From assembly GCA_951799405.1 (NCBI GenBank), contig OX637336.1, positions 19,449,479 to 19,513,478 of the forward strand: a stretch of 64,000 bases of DNA, read 5' to 3'. Positions 20,437 through 31,176 of this stretch are shown here, piece by piece. Source of the DNA: Agapetus fuscipes (lineage: Eukaryota; Arthropoda; Insecta; Trichoptera; Glossosomatidae). Position numbers and translations under genes: made by a program. Under the pieces are notes generated by a model. The model made no database searches, had not been told where the DNA came from, and saw only the letters and a program-made list of their open reading frames with translations. How positions within the stretch are numbered: the first letter of the stretch is position 1; the number at the start of each line of letters is the position of its first letter.

Positions 20437-20690
20437 AATCTTAGTTGCAAAGATATGTTACATTGGTGATTCACATTACATGCATTTTCACAAGCAGACA
20501 CGTAGGTACAAGTTCGCGTGTGCACATGCCGCATGTTAACCTACAACATAAAAACACAATCTCAAATGGACATACCTACACCCTGCAACTCTTGCCTTGC
20601 AACTCTTGCGAAACAGGGGTGACATTGGCAATGTGAACCATTTTTACAGCATGGGTGGTCAGCCGAATACCAACCTATAAGTCAAGGAAC
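20437..20690 (-). mobile_element. Family A, full-length copy (A1 subtype)
   Basis: From TTAGTTGCAAAGATATGTTA to CCAACCTATAAGTCAAGGAA. A duplicated CTTGCAACTCTTGC pair replaces part of the conserved block (about 20584-20612). Confidence 0.8.
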
Positions 20691-20729
20691 TTTTCAAAAA
20701 TAAAATAAAAATACTCTACTCTACTGATA

Positions 20730-20842
20730 CAAAATAAACACCAAAACGGAAAATCATTTCAGTTACCCTGGGTGGGATTCGATCCAAACTTACCCCATGG
20801 AATGCAAGCACTCTACCAAGTGAAGTATCGATTGGGCATTTG
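20730..20842 (-). mobile_element. SINE B, tRNA-like head only
   Basis: The minus strand gives a box B-like GGATCGAATCCCACC and a degraded box A near 20812-20830, plus the ATTTTCCGTTTTGGTG segment that follows the head. The body is missing. Confidence 0.7.
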
Positions 20843-20844
20843 TT

Positions 20845-20935
20845 TTTATTTTGTAATAAACGCGTAGCATATGTAAGCACGATTTTATTTATGTGTGGGT
20901 GTGCATGAAATGAGAATCTGTAATAGTTAATTTGT
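20845..20935 (+). mobile_element. Family A, short 3' fragment
   Basis: Weak match from TTTATTTTGTAATAAACG through GCATATGTAAGCACG to GGTGTGCATGAAATGAG. Confidence 0.4.
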
Positions 20936-21029
20936 ATTTTCAATTAAAATTGACAATTAGTTGTTTAACTCTGCTTTATAATATAAACTTAAAACATATT
21001 TTTACCTTCTTCCTAGTTTTTTGTTACAC

Positions 21030-21165
21030 TTATTCGGTGTTATTCACGCACACCTAATCCATGGCTCAATCGCCACCTAACGTAAATTTTCCATACAAAA
21101 CAACTTTGACTCATGGATCAGCTATGCATCAAATGCATTGTGAATAACCCTGATAAATTGTATTT
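21030..21165. mobile_element. Possible short MITE with GTTATTCAC ends
   Basis: GGTGTTATTCACGCAC at the left and GTGAATAACCCTG at the right are inverted, and ATCCATGGCTCAA pairs with TTGACTCATGGAT further in. The arms are imperfect and no target duplication is clear. Confidence 0.5.
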
Positions 21166-21335
21166 GTGGTAAATAGGAGAAAAAATAAAGTACAAATTAA
21201 ATTGCAGGTTTAAGATCCACGGAAGAATATAATTTTGAGCTAAAAAAACTGATACAACCATCTCGTGTTTTCATGCCATAAAATTTTAATTTTTTTTCCA
21301 AACCACCATTCTACGTTCCAGTTCTCTGATACGCA

Positions 21336-21614
21336 ATGCATTCACAATCATTTAATTACCGGCTCTTTTCACAGCACTACTTTGCTCCATCCGCTCCTTT
21401 CGTGAACTCCTTTTTTACTCAGCCAGGAAGTAATCTTTCTGATCGCTACTATCTCCGTCTGTACCGGATGGTTCCCGCTGCCAGTACTCGTTCATATATT
21501 TCCTCCAATGACTGTTCAGATACAGATAGTAGTGTGCAGAATGATAACAATGTGGTTTTGAATGCATGGAATACAAAAATAGATGATAAACAGCTAGCAG
21601 TAGTTGAAGAATAA
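21336..21614 (+). CDS. Hypothetical 92-codon ORF
   Basis: This is the only ATG-started frame that looks less like noise. The base composition is more balanced than its surroundings and the C-terminal half is acidic and serine-rich (SNDCSDTDSSVQND). It has no signal peptide, membrane segment or domain I recognise. The stop lies within AATAAATAAA, so a poly(A) signal would overlap it. It could be the end of a decayed transposase, a first or last exon, or chance. No repeat family covers it. Confidence 0.2.
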   Translation: MHSQSFNYRLFSQHYFAPSAPFVNSFFTQPGSNLSDRYYLRLYRMVPAASTRSYISSNDCSDTDSSVQNDNNVVLNAWNTKIDDKQLAVVEE

Positions 21615-21831
21615 ATAAATCTATTTTTTCTTAAAACCTAATAGACATTAATTCATATTTATATTTAATAATGCTTTCTCGTAGACACTTTTGCTTTCTG
21701 CATGTAAAATAAGGTACAAATCTACAATGAAACTCTGTTACTTTTGACAAAAGCAGAGGGGAAATAGGCAAAAAATAAACAATTATTCCAGCATTGCAGT
21801 AAAGATATAAAAATAAATAATCATCAATTTG

Positions 21832-22140
21832 GTAGATAGCTCAGTTGGTAGTGTGCTTGCATTCCATGCCGAGAGCTCGGGTCCGAATACCACCGAGGGT
21901 GTCAAAAATGATTTCCGTAAGGATGTTTATTTCAAACCCAAAATAAAATACGAGCAAGGCTTATTCAGACTTCACAAGAAATAAGTATCACTCCCCTAGA
22001 GAGCAGGAAAACCTGAACTAAAAAGGTTGACGTAAGGCCGGTCCCCTTTCCTGTAAAGATAAACAGATTCACTAGCTACATGTAACCTGTTCGGGAAAAA
22101 ATGTGGTAAGAAGTTACACTATATGTGTACCTAAGTAGTG
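21832..22140 (+). mobile_element. SINE B, full-length with tRNA-like head
   Basis: Head: box A TAGCTCAGTTGGTAG and a box B variant GGTCCGAATACC. The body then runs through TTTATTTCAAACCC, the GCAAGGCTTATTCAGAC word and the GTTGACGTAAGG word to a terminal ACACTATATGTGTA. The box B has drifted from the perfect GGTTCGAATCC seen at 45.1 kb. Confidence 0.85.
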
Positions 22141-22642
22141 TTGTAATAATCAATCAGAAATAAATCAATTGAAAATTACATCAAAAGATAAAATAAAATC
22201 TCAATGAAAAAGTATTTTTAAATCTTCTTTTTTGTATTTTAATGCCACCAACCATATCTTTACTATATGTTTTAGAGGGTAACTTAATTTATACTCTACA
22301 TTTGGACACATCAACAAAAAAATCACTTGACTCTCAACAACTTACCAGCTGTCCTAAATTACTTGCAAGCTCACTGTACTCATCAGATGTTGGCATAATT
22401 TTGTATGTGCGCGAGGTAAAACGAATTACTGGCGAATTGCGCCCGAGCATGCAACCGGCCGCTGCAATCTACTATACTACTTGCGTACTAACTCGTATAT
22501 TACAAAAGTTCTCAGTGATATATGCGGGCTTTTAAAAATGAGGTAAGCACAGCCTTCTGTGAGTAATGGCGCAAATTTCAAATAAGTACTTTTAAATTTA
22601 TTTTTCCTTTCTCTAAGTTGAGAATGAATATTCTGTAGATGC
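22141..22642. other. No feature recognised
   Basis: A 97-codon frame at 22242-22535 has no recognisable domain. No repeats or inverted ends are evident. Confidence 0.35.
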
Positions 22643-22645
22643 TAA

Positions 22646-22897
22646 CGGGGCTATTTTTAGACATTTTAGTCGTCCGTTGAGCCCACGCTTTGGCAAACTA
22701 ATGATGCATTTGTATGAAGACCTGTCAAATCCAAGATGGCCACAAGTGAACAGCTGATTGGTCTCCATACAAATATTACCGATATTCGGTAGGTGAGAAT
22801 GACCGTGGATCGTGGTAATGAGACTTTCAGGCCAGGCATCATTAGTTTGTCAAAGCGTGAGCTCAACCGACGACTAAAATGTCTAAGAATAGCCCCG
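22646..22897. mobile_element. PIF/Harbinger-like MITE, TAA target duplication
   Basis: Inverted repeats of about 60 bp start CGGGGCTATTTTTAGACA and include TTTTAGTCGTC and AAACTAATGATGC. The element is flanked by TAA on each side (22643-22645 and 22898-22900), matching the TWA target typical of PIF/Harbinger elements. It is 252 bp with no ORF. A fragment of the same family lies at 58.65 kb. Confidence 0.82.
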
Positions 22898-22899
22898 TA

Positions 22900-23334
22900 A
22901 GAGTAGAAACAAAAGATTCTTATAAAATTACGTCACTAAAAAAATACTTTAAAGATTTTACCGGATCAAAATAATCAAAGTCGAGGTTCTTTATTTTGCA
23001 CAAAGATACTGTTGACATGCGTTTCGTAGACAAGATTGCTTTTGAATTGTGTAGCTCGACTGCTCAGATACAAGTCTGGCTACAGAGTATCTCGGTCTCT
23101 ATTTACAGGTGAGAAAAAGAGGTATTCTCGAAACATTGAGGGCTGGCACATGCAAGACCGCGCCAGAACATTCTACTTAAAATATTCTAGTAAGCCCACA
23201 CACAATGTCGAACAAATACAGAAATATTTATTTAAGTGCCTACGTTTAGCAAGACTCACACAGACACAACGCACACCAACTCGCACAGTCACACAATTAC
23301 ACATTCGCAACAGTACTATCGACCTTCTATCCTG
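22900..23334. other. No gene recognised
   Basis: A 99-codon plus-strand frame (23036-23335) is rich in Thr, Arg and His toward its end because of an ACAC-type low-complexity run (23254-23310). No domain is evident. Confidence 0.35.
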
Positions 23335-23560
23335 AGTTGCAGGGTGTATGTTCATTTGACATTTGGGTTTTTATATTGTAGGTCCACATGCGGCGTGTTT
23401 AAGCGCGAACGTATCTGTTTGTGAAAATGCATATAATGTGAATCATAAATGTGACATATATTTGCAACTTAGATTAGATTAGATAAGATTGGTTGGCTTT
23501 GCCAATATCTCCACTATTTCAGGAAAGGTCGGTAAAAGTTGCAGGGTTTATGTTCAAGAA
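23335..23560 (+). mobile_element. Two partial family A copies in tandem
   Basis: About 23335-23484 runs from GAGTTGCAGGGTGTATG to the TTAGA-type tail. About 23489-23560 begins again at TTGGCTTTGCCAATATC and ends at GCAGGGTTTATGTTC. Confidence 0.7.
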
Positions 23561-24229
23561 CTAAGCTTTGCTGTAAGAGGGGGGTGTGTTTGTATTTTCA
23601 AAGTTTCTTACGTATTTTTTCCTACCTTGACAAACAATGAAGTTTACTTACTAACTGTATTGTACCTACATAGATTATATTGTAAATATAATATTGTAAT
23701 AATAACTATATTCATACACATTACATAAGTATCATTTGTACGGCGGACACGAAGTAAAGAGCGCATTAATAAACTATTTAATTATTAAAACTGATTATTA
23801 ATTATTAACAAAAATAATTAAAAACGAAAAATAATACGACTAACAATATATATAATTTGCCTTTTTGTTTAAGGTTTCAGTTTTTTTAACCACGTGCATT
23901 CATTTTGCCAAAAAAGTAATATTTGCCTACATAAGAAAATGTGAACACAAAATTCCGCCAAAAATTCGTTTGCGGATTCACTCAAAGCTTGCGGGCATTT
24001 TTTCTCGTGGCAGAAACTTTTGGTGTGTGTAATTAAATTACGTAGAGCCCCTTTGGAAGTAGCGCCGACCAAAACAAACGCTGATGCTGAAGTTGCTCCT
24101 GCAAATGTATAATGGGAAGAAGAACGTGAAGACGAGAATATTAAAAAAACGGAAGAATAAAAGTGCTCTACTTGGAACATGTGGGATGCATTTCTAATTA
24201 ATGAATCTTTGTATAAATATTCCTTTATT
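23561..24229. other. No gene recognised
   Basis: A 130-codon minus-strand frame (23869-24261) overlaps the start of the next family A copy and shows no domain, so I do not call it. The rest is AT-rich. Confidence 0.35.
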
Positions 24230-24450
24230 CTTGGCTTATAGGTTGGTATGAGACTGACCATCCATACTGTAAAAAATGGTTCACTTTGCCAATGTCAATA
24301 TGTTCATTTGAGGTTGAGATTTTATTTGTTAATACACATTCAGCATTTGTAAGCGCGAACTACACGTGTTTGTTTGTGGACATGCATTTGATATGAGCTT
24401 TAAATGTTAATATATCTCTGCAACTTAGATTATAGATTAATAGAATAGTA
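24230..24450 (+). mobile_element. Family A (A2 subtype) with internal deletion
   Basis: Starts TTCTTGGCTTATAGG. The conserved CCCCTGTTTCAGGG block is deleted between CCAATGTC and AATATGTTCATTTG. The end is intact at GCAACTTAGATTATAG. Confidence 0.8.
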
Positions 24451-25930
24451 TTGTATATTCCAAAAGGCAGACGGCTATTATCTGATGTCGACTGATATAC
24501 CGTCGGGCTGTACGGCTGACCATTAGTAGAAGGTAGTAACAGCCTGATGGATGTCCATCAATTCTGACACTTGTGCTGACTCATCACAAGGTCCATTATT
24601 CCTTGCAGATAATCATCGATAGACCGCCTCATGAAGCATGAGATCCAAGTGAAGCTTTGTGCGAATAGTCTGTAATAATTCGAATAGTGGAAAGAATATT
24701 CGAATGAAAAATATTAAATTCGAAAAAAAATTTTTAATTGGTCAAGCGAGAAAAATGTAGAATACTTTATATTCGTTCATTTTTTCTCTATTTTACTAAT
24801 AAATTATATTTTTATTGCTCACTTAGCACTCTAAATTGTATTCATTACAATTGAAAATACATCTAAGAAAGAAAGAACGTAATTTAAAAAAATCCAATTG
24901 ATTTTTTTTTAAGTTAAAGGGTTTGTGTATTGACATTGTTAAGATTCATTTAAAAAAAAAAGGGTAAAAATAAAATACATAGTTGTTCCTCACGAGTTAT
25001 TTTTGTTCTTCGAGCGCTTTCAATGCTATGAACCCATTATCAAGAGAACAACTATTTCAACATCGAAATCGCTCGTGGAAATAAATCAACTCGTAAAGGA
25101 AACAATAGTTTTTCACTGTAGATATGTTTAAGAATGTAATAAAAACGAATTATTGAAATATAAATTGTGTAAGTCACTTCAATAAAGGCATTAAAATTAT
25201 TAAAGGTTTATTTGAGGATAAGCTTGGGTGTGTTTCATTCGCCAATAATTAAAACAAGCTATATTGGTTAAAAATAATTCGAAATCAAACCTCGTTTCAA
25301 ATAAACTACAAACATATCGCACGCTTAATCATAAAGAGCAATAACTCAAAAAATAAGAATGTTGGGAAATCACGTTTGAAATTCCGACAACCAGTACAAC
25401 TTGTATCGGATGAAAAAGGAGACTGATGTTTTATCTCGGTCGTATTCGTCCAAATTGAATGGCTGTCGCATTCTACCTATTCTTCTCGCATTGTTCTTGC
25501 GTTGTATTGCAAAATTTCAATTTTCCCAATTTTTGAGTAATTGGTCTTTATTATTAAGCGTGCAATATGCAGCATATTTGTAATAAAGTTGTAAGTCATA
25601 AAAAAACTATTTGACTTAATTTTGATTTATGCAAGTGCATATTCGAATTCGGATTATTCAAAACTATTCGAATATCGTGAATATCTCCAACCCTACCACA
25701 AACCCATTTGTTCTTTTACAGTCCGCACACCTGTGGATGTTGAACTACTGACCTCATTACTGTAACAACACGATATTATGTTCTCGTAGACCCTAGAAAC
25801 ACACATTTATACTGTATTACGTAGAGTATCAATATTAGTCACGTCGACTGTATTAAAAATATTCTGATATAACATAACAAATATTATTACCAGAGTGTCG
25901 TATTTGTTGTATTTTAGTGTTTTTATTTTT
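24451..25930. other. AT-rich region with one family F palindrome
   Basis: About 24970-25115 is a family F palindrome: GAGTTATTTTTG and CGAGCGCTTTCAATG on one side, CATCGAAATCGCTCG and AATCAACTCGT on the other. A clustered TATTCGAAT-type word recurs at 24665-24725 and 25630-25680. No gene is evident. Confidence 0.4.
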
Positions 25931-25935
25931 AAGAA

Positions 25936-26246
25936 ATCCTGTGCGGGAGACTCCCTAGATTTTAGAGATTCTACGGGTCATGTCTACGGGACGACATTGG
26001 TCGTAGTACCGGAGAGGTTTTTACTAGCTAAGTCGTCGCTACAAAGCGCCAATACAAGACCCAGTTGCTGTAAGGCTGGATGGACCTTTAGTGACCGGTC
26101 TTTGGAAAAAGTTTAATTAATTTTTCAACACATGAAAGCATATTTGAAACATAAATGGTATTTTTTTTGTACTCTGACGGGATTCGAAACCACAACCTTC
26201 CATTTACGAGTCCAAAATGTTGCCACTGGGCTGTGGACCGGTCAAA
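25936..26246 (-). mobile_element. SINE C, near full-length (long subtype)
   Basis: Same subtype as 9.1 and 43.1 kb, with AAATCCTGTGCGGGAGACTC at the 3' side. The minus-strand head has a GGTCCACAGCCCAGTGG box A and a GGTTTCGAATCCCG box B. Confidence 0.85.
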
Positions 26247-26329
26247 TTTTGCTATTAACCTATTGGTCAAGGAGCAAAAAAATAAGTCAAAATTTTAATT
26301 TTATTTTAAGTTTTATTGTTTGTAGAGGC

Positions 26330-26560
26330 ATTTGACTTATTTTTGTGTTATAAGTTTGAAGCTGACCTCCCGTGCTGTAAAAACTTGTTTCACTTTTCAG
26401 TTAATGTTCATGTGAGGTTTGGCTTTTTTTGTACATACACATGTAGCATATTTACTTACAAATCAAAATCCAAAACTCGAATGAACATGAGCCCTGCAAC
26501 TTTTGGCGACCTTTTTCTGAAACAGGGGTGATATTGGCAAAGTAAACCAAATTTGTACAG
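26330..26560. mobile_element. Two family A fragments head to head in opposite orientation
   Basis: About 26330-26458 is plus-strand (5' half with GAAGCTGACCTCCCGTGCTG and TTCATGTGAGGTTTGG). About 26460-26560 is minus-strand (AAATCAAAATCCAAAACTCG to ACCAAATTTGTACAGTA). Together they form an imperfect inverted repeat. Confidence 0.7.
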
Positions 26561-27787
26561 TACTTCACTTTTTTTTAACATATTATATTCGCATTTGTAA
26601 GTGTGTGTGTGTTCAAGCATAGCGCCGCGCCGGCATTGCACTGCCGTGCAATACTCATATATATGTACCTACTCCCGCTAACGCCGCTATACCTACTCAT
26701 TGTACTTTAGCTGTTCAAAACATTCATATTGTTAAAATGTATATGCGATAGATGCCTATTATTCGAGCATTGGAAATACTAATGTATATTTTGTATTATG
26801 TGTTTTGTGTATTTGCAACCTTTTTGTTCTGTTGGCGTCTTTATGTAAAATAATAAATAAATAAATATTCATTGGTTAGCTTGAAAACAACGCTGGCTTG
26901 TAAATCAAACCTGTCTCTACATTTTTAATGTTTTTTTTTTAAGAAGTTAATAAGTTACTTTTTAAATGTGAAAATAGGATTATCCTTGTCCGAGGTAAAA
27001 ACAAAAAATATATAAAACTTAATTTATTGTACGTCTTAGCTTTTTCAAAAATATATTAAGTTTTTTTTTTATCAAAAAACCATCAAGAAAACCGATGGTA
27101 GTTTTTCCCAAAAGCAGCAAAACATAAACGATAATCCATTCTCCTGTTGAAGCTTTGTCAGTAATTGTCACCCTCGAAAAACCTTCTCGTTCTCTATAGT
27201 ACTCCAAGTATAAAATCTTACAATTAAACTCAATCATAGCGTTTCCCATAAATGTATGGAAAATAAAACGTTTTCTATGGACGCTATTTCAATTTTATTG
27301 CTAACGTTTTTTTTTAGTTCAAACGGAAACTTGGGGAACAGTTCTGTCGACAAACAATTTGTCATGTTTTGTTCGTTCCGTCAAACGTCCCTACAGTGTT
27401 CACTCATATTCACAGTTGCCAGTCTGTCAATCAAATTGTAATTTGCTGTGAAAAAAACAGTAATAAACAAGGCTTCAACGTGATGCTAAAAATTAAGTGT
27501 GAAACAAAAAAGTTGACTCTGAATTACTGTGGTGGAAAATTTTGGATGCCGGAAAATAAACGAGGTTTCAATATGAGATTTGAAAAAAACAATGTAATTT
27601 TTTTTTAAATTTGACTCGAATGTTTATATTTTTGGTATTTTTTGTATTTTTTGTATGAAATTTTAACAACGTGTTGCTGTTAAAAATTTTGTATTCAAAA
27701 AGTTTTTTTTTATTTTTAATAAACATACTGAAAATATCATATAGGTACCTAAAAATACTTTTTACAACTGGAAACAGGAAAATCTTC
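26561..27787. other. No gene recognised
   Basis: AT-rich sequence with T runs. Short frames at 27019-27249 (minus) and 27256-27441 (plus) have no domain. A GTGTGTGTG run lies near 26601-26611. Confidence 0.4.
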
Positions 27788-28515
27788 ACTTTCTAAGAAG
27801 TATGATTGGGAAAAAACGGAGTGACAGGGTGAGGAATGATTTTGTAAGAGAAGAATGTGGTGCAAGAGAAAGTGTGAAAGTGAAGATTAAAAGAAGTTTG
27901 TTAAGATGGTTTGGGCATATGGAGAGAATGAATGAGGAAAGACTGACGAAGAAAGTATATGTTGGTAGAATAGATAGATGTCTTGGTAGAGGAAGACCGA
28001 GAAAGGTATGGATGGACCAAATATCCGAAATTGCGAATGAATGGAATATCCAGAGTCATAATAAAAGAAGAGCTTGTATGAAGAAGGTTATGACTCTAGA
28101 GGAAATGAAAGAAGTATGTAAGGATAGAAGAAAATGGCGGTTAATCTGTGATGTTGGCGGCTGGGGTTTGTTGCAGTAAAAAAAATATTGGTTTTATGAT
28201 TTAGTTTTTTATGTCCATGTATATATTGCTATTTATTGATTTAAAAAAAATGTAATTTGTCATGTATGTTCCTTGACTTATAGGTTGTTATGCGGCTGAC
28301 CACCCATACTGTAAAAAAAATTGGTTCACTTTGCCAATGTCACCCCTGTTTCAGGGAAGGACGGCAAGAGTTGCAAGGCTTATGATCATTTGAGATTGGG
28401 TTTTTATATTGTAGGTCCACATGCGGCATGTGTTAGCGCGAAATTATACATATCTGCTTGTGGGAATGCATTTAATATAAATCTTAAATGATATATATCT
28501 TTGCAGCTTAGATTA
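27788..28515 (+). pseudogene. RTE-a LINE 3' end: ORF C-terminus, 3' UTR and family A module
   Basis: The frame at 27802-28179 encodes the RTE-like C-terminus: a RNDFVREECGARESVKVKI stretch, LLRWFGHMERMNEERLTKKV, then GRGRPRKVWMDQISEIANEW and KEVCKDRRKWRLICDVGGWG. After the stop an AT-rich UTR of about 85 bp leads into a complete family A module ending in GCAGCTTAGATTAGA. The insert is 5'-truncated: the endonuclease and RT catalytic core are missing. It is one of the clearest examples joining A to a LINE. Confidence 0.88.
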
Positions 28516-28530
28516 GAAACATAGGATCAA

Positions 28531-28752
28531 TATTATCAAAATTTAGTTCTTCAATAAGAGGATCTATAAAGTGAAAGAGGTTACGGGTTTTTCACATTAT
28601 GGGTCATTCTTTGAATTATAGGTTTGCATGAGTCTGACCACCCGTACCGTAAAAATGGGTTCACTTTGACAATGTCACTCCTGTTCCAGGGAAGCTCAGC
28701 AAAAGTTGTAAGGCTTATGTTCATTTGAGGTTTGGATTTTATTTGTAAGTAG
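28531..28752 (+). mobile_element. Family A 5' part plus about 75 bp upstream, duplicated at 31.8 kb
   Basis: An upstream segment (AAAATTTAGTTCTTCAATAA to GGTTTTTCACATTATG) and the family A start (AATTATAGGTTTGCATGAG) recur almost identically at 31820-32026. This copy stops at ATTTTATTTGTAAG, where unrelated sequence begins. Confidence 0.8.
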
Positions 28753-29377
28753 TGTAGAGTTCTCTGTTTTTCAACCAATAATTATATCGCTTTGACTTTG
28801 AGATCTTGGGGTAGAGGGAAGTATCTCAAGGGAGGGGAGGGAAGAGATGCACCCCTGACGTTGCAAGGAATGGGGGAGTGAGATTTCGGTTGCCAATCGA
28901 TACGCACGTGGTTTGTTCAAATCTCAAACACTAAAAATATAAATTTATATTTTCTAAATTTTAAATAAACGCGATTCTCAATCCGGTGCGACAGTCGACA
29001 CGCGTGTGGGGTTTCATTCCCTAAGCTCGTAAAATTATAAACTCCTGTTTTCTAAACTCCGATAATAAATTCTCAATTAAATATAAACTTAATCAATCAA
29101 ATCCGAAATAAACATTTTTAAACGTTTTAATAAAATGATGGACCTTATAAATATTAAACGCGGAAATTCTCTTTTGTTTACTTTAAATAATAATTGTGAG
29201 AGTGGAAGTGCAGTGTCTTATTTCTTTTGGGTTCCGGCATTTCAATATTTAAAAATAAAACCATTATTTTCGAATTAATTCAGAGTTGAAGCAGAAAAGA
29301 AGATCCTGGGCTAAGTGTTTTCAATTATACTAACAAATAACTAATTTCATTAAAACCACTTGTCTGTATTAATTTCA
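28753..29377. other. Repeat-poor sequence
   Basis: G-rich patch at 28810-28880 (GGGAGGGGAGGG), then AT-rich sequence. It is not similar to other parts of the window and has no gene I can support. Confidence 0.4.
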
Positions 29378-29652
29378 TGTTGGTGTTTCTTTCAGGAGTA
29401 CTTATTGTTTGCTTTCTGTTAATTATAAATGTACTTTCAGGGATTCAATGGCTTACCTGAGTGGGGGAATGCTGGTGTTTCTTTCAAGTTTACTTATTGT
29501 TTGCCTTCTGTTAATTATAAATGTATTTTCAGGGATTCAATGGCTTACCTGAGTGGGGGAATGCTGGTGTTTCTTTCAAGTTTACTTATTGCTCGATTTC
29601 TGTTAATTATAAATGTATTTTCAGGGATTCATTGGCTTACCTGAGTGGGGGA
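29378..29652 (+). repeat. 92 bp minisatellite, three copies
   Basis: Three copies of a 92 bp unit start near 29378, 29471 and 29563. Each reads TGGTGTTTCTTTCA, then a T-rich stretch, AAATGTAYTTTCAGGGATTC and GGCTTACCTGAGTGGGGGAA. The copies are about 95% alike, so the expansion is recent. Each unit contains a splice-acceptor-like TGTATTTTCAG. A 71-codon frame runs through because of the low stop density and is not convincing as a gene. Confidence 0.85.
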
Positions 29653-31176
29653 AGGTTTCCCCTTTTTATTTAGACTAAGAAATTGTTTACTATCGCTGTT
29701 TTTTTCTTCGCTTCCATGTACTAACACACACACACACACACACACACCACTTTTGATTTTGCGTTCAATTAAATTCTTTCACTGGAATTCTGCAATGTTA
29801 TATTGAATTCAAAATTTGTTAGGTCCACTTATAATCGAGACACGAAGCTTCCGTCCTTGGCTGTCCAAGAGTCATGATCACTTCCGCCTCCCTCCTAGAA
29901 TTCCTTTCTGTGGATAACAGCTGAGTCTGGGTTCCCGTCAAGTGGACTTCTCACAGGGTTATAAGGTACAAGATACATACAAGGGTATCAGGGACCTATT
30001 GTCTTAGATTCTAAATGTGGGTCTGGTGATGGAATAGTCCACAGGCACGGGATGGCCCTGAGAACCTATAACATTCAATGCAGAATTACCTAATCACTCT
30101 TACACATTACGGAATGCTGTTCTCCTTGGGGTGGTGAGAATGAAAGAAGGATTATGAAGAATTCGTATGCTGCATGTATTCCCTATAAGTAAGGTCTGAA
30201 AGTAATCCATCTGAAGGTGAAAATGTATTCCAAACACACCATTACACATCCATCACACTAGGGGTTGGCCAAGCTAATAAAATGCAAATTTCATAAATAA
30301 ATTATAAACAAACAACTCTGCAGTATGTGCTGAAGCCGAAATGCCTGCAATCTCATATCGAGATACACAAAGAATAACGCGGATGTACCTAATGCAGTTG
30401 AATTTGAAAACCGCTGAGTGACCTTGTTCATAATATGTTCCCGACCACAACAATATTCCTGATAATTGGCAGCCGGCCTCTGGCCAAATACAACTGGATA
30501 TGTTCCCGACCTCTGGTCGCAACGAGAGTTCCTGAAATGATCTGGGCTCACTCAGCTGGATTAATGTTCCATGATCTCTGATCATATATACTTGGAGTTT
30601 GCTTGGAGCCAACATTATTGCAGTAACTTGTAGCTGAACACACACAATCCAGACTAACCTTCCTGTCCCGTGGTTTTTTGCAGCAAAAGATTACCATACG
30701 GAGAAGTTGGGTAGAGTACAAGGGGAATTGGAGGAGGTGCTCAAAAGGCCGTTGGGGCCATTTGCCATGATTAATTAGAGTCACTTAATCGACGAGGGTG
30801 TCGAAATCTTAGATTCACGCCGCGTGTATCCGAATCCTTTCCTTGAAATAACTAATAAAGGTCCATTTTGCAGTGCCTTTCAGATGACCGGTGGTCATAG
30901 AAAGATGCTGTAAAAGCCATGAACCTATTAACTTACAGGTGGACGCGCAAAGGTAAGAATTACAACAAAGAAGAGATCGCCTTGCATGTAATTACTTTCA
31001 CTAACAAACTAAAACCTAACTGCCTTTCATCTCGCAATTTTTATGTCATTTATGTTTTTATCTGAAAATAATTTCGACTACCTTATATTCCAATTAATTA
31101 AACTTGCACACATTAAGGCCGTTCCGTAATTAATAACGCTTAAATCTCGTCGCCTTAAAAATAATTGTAGTTCATA
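29653..31176. other. Repeat-poor block with a CA microsatellite
   Basis: CA repeat at about 29725-29747. The remainder matches no repeat family in this window and is less AT-rich than its surroundings. Two overlapping minus-strand frames (30274-30645) have no domain I recognise. It could be part of an unfamiliar LTR element or unique host intron or intergenic DNA. Confidence 0.35.

Noticed and set aside
23869..24261. A 130-codon minus-strand frame as a gene
   Set aside because: No domain. Its first codons lie in the family A repeat and it has no promoter or splice support.
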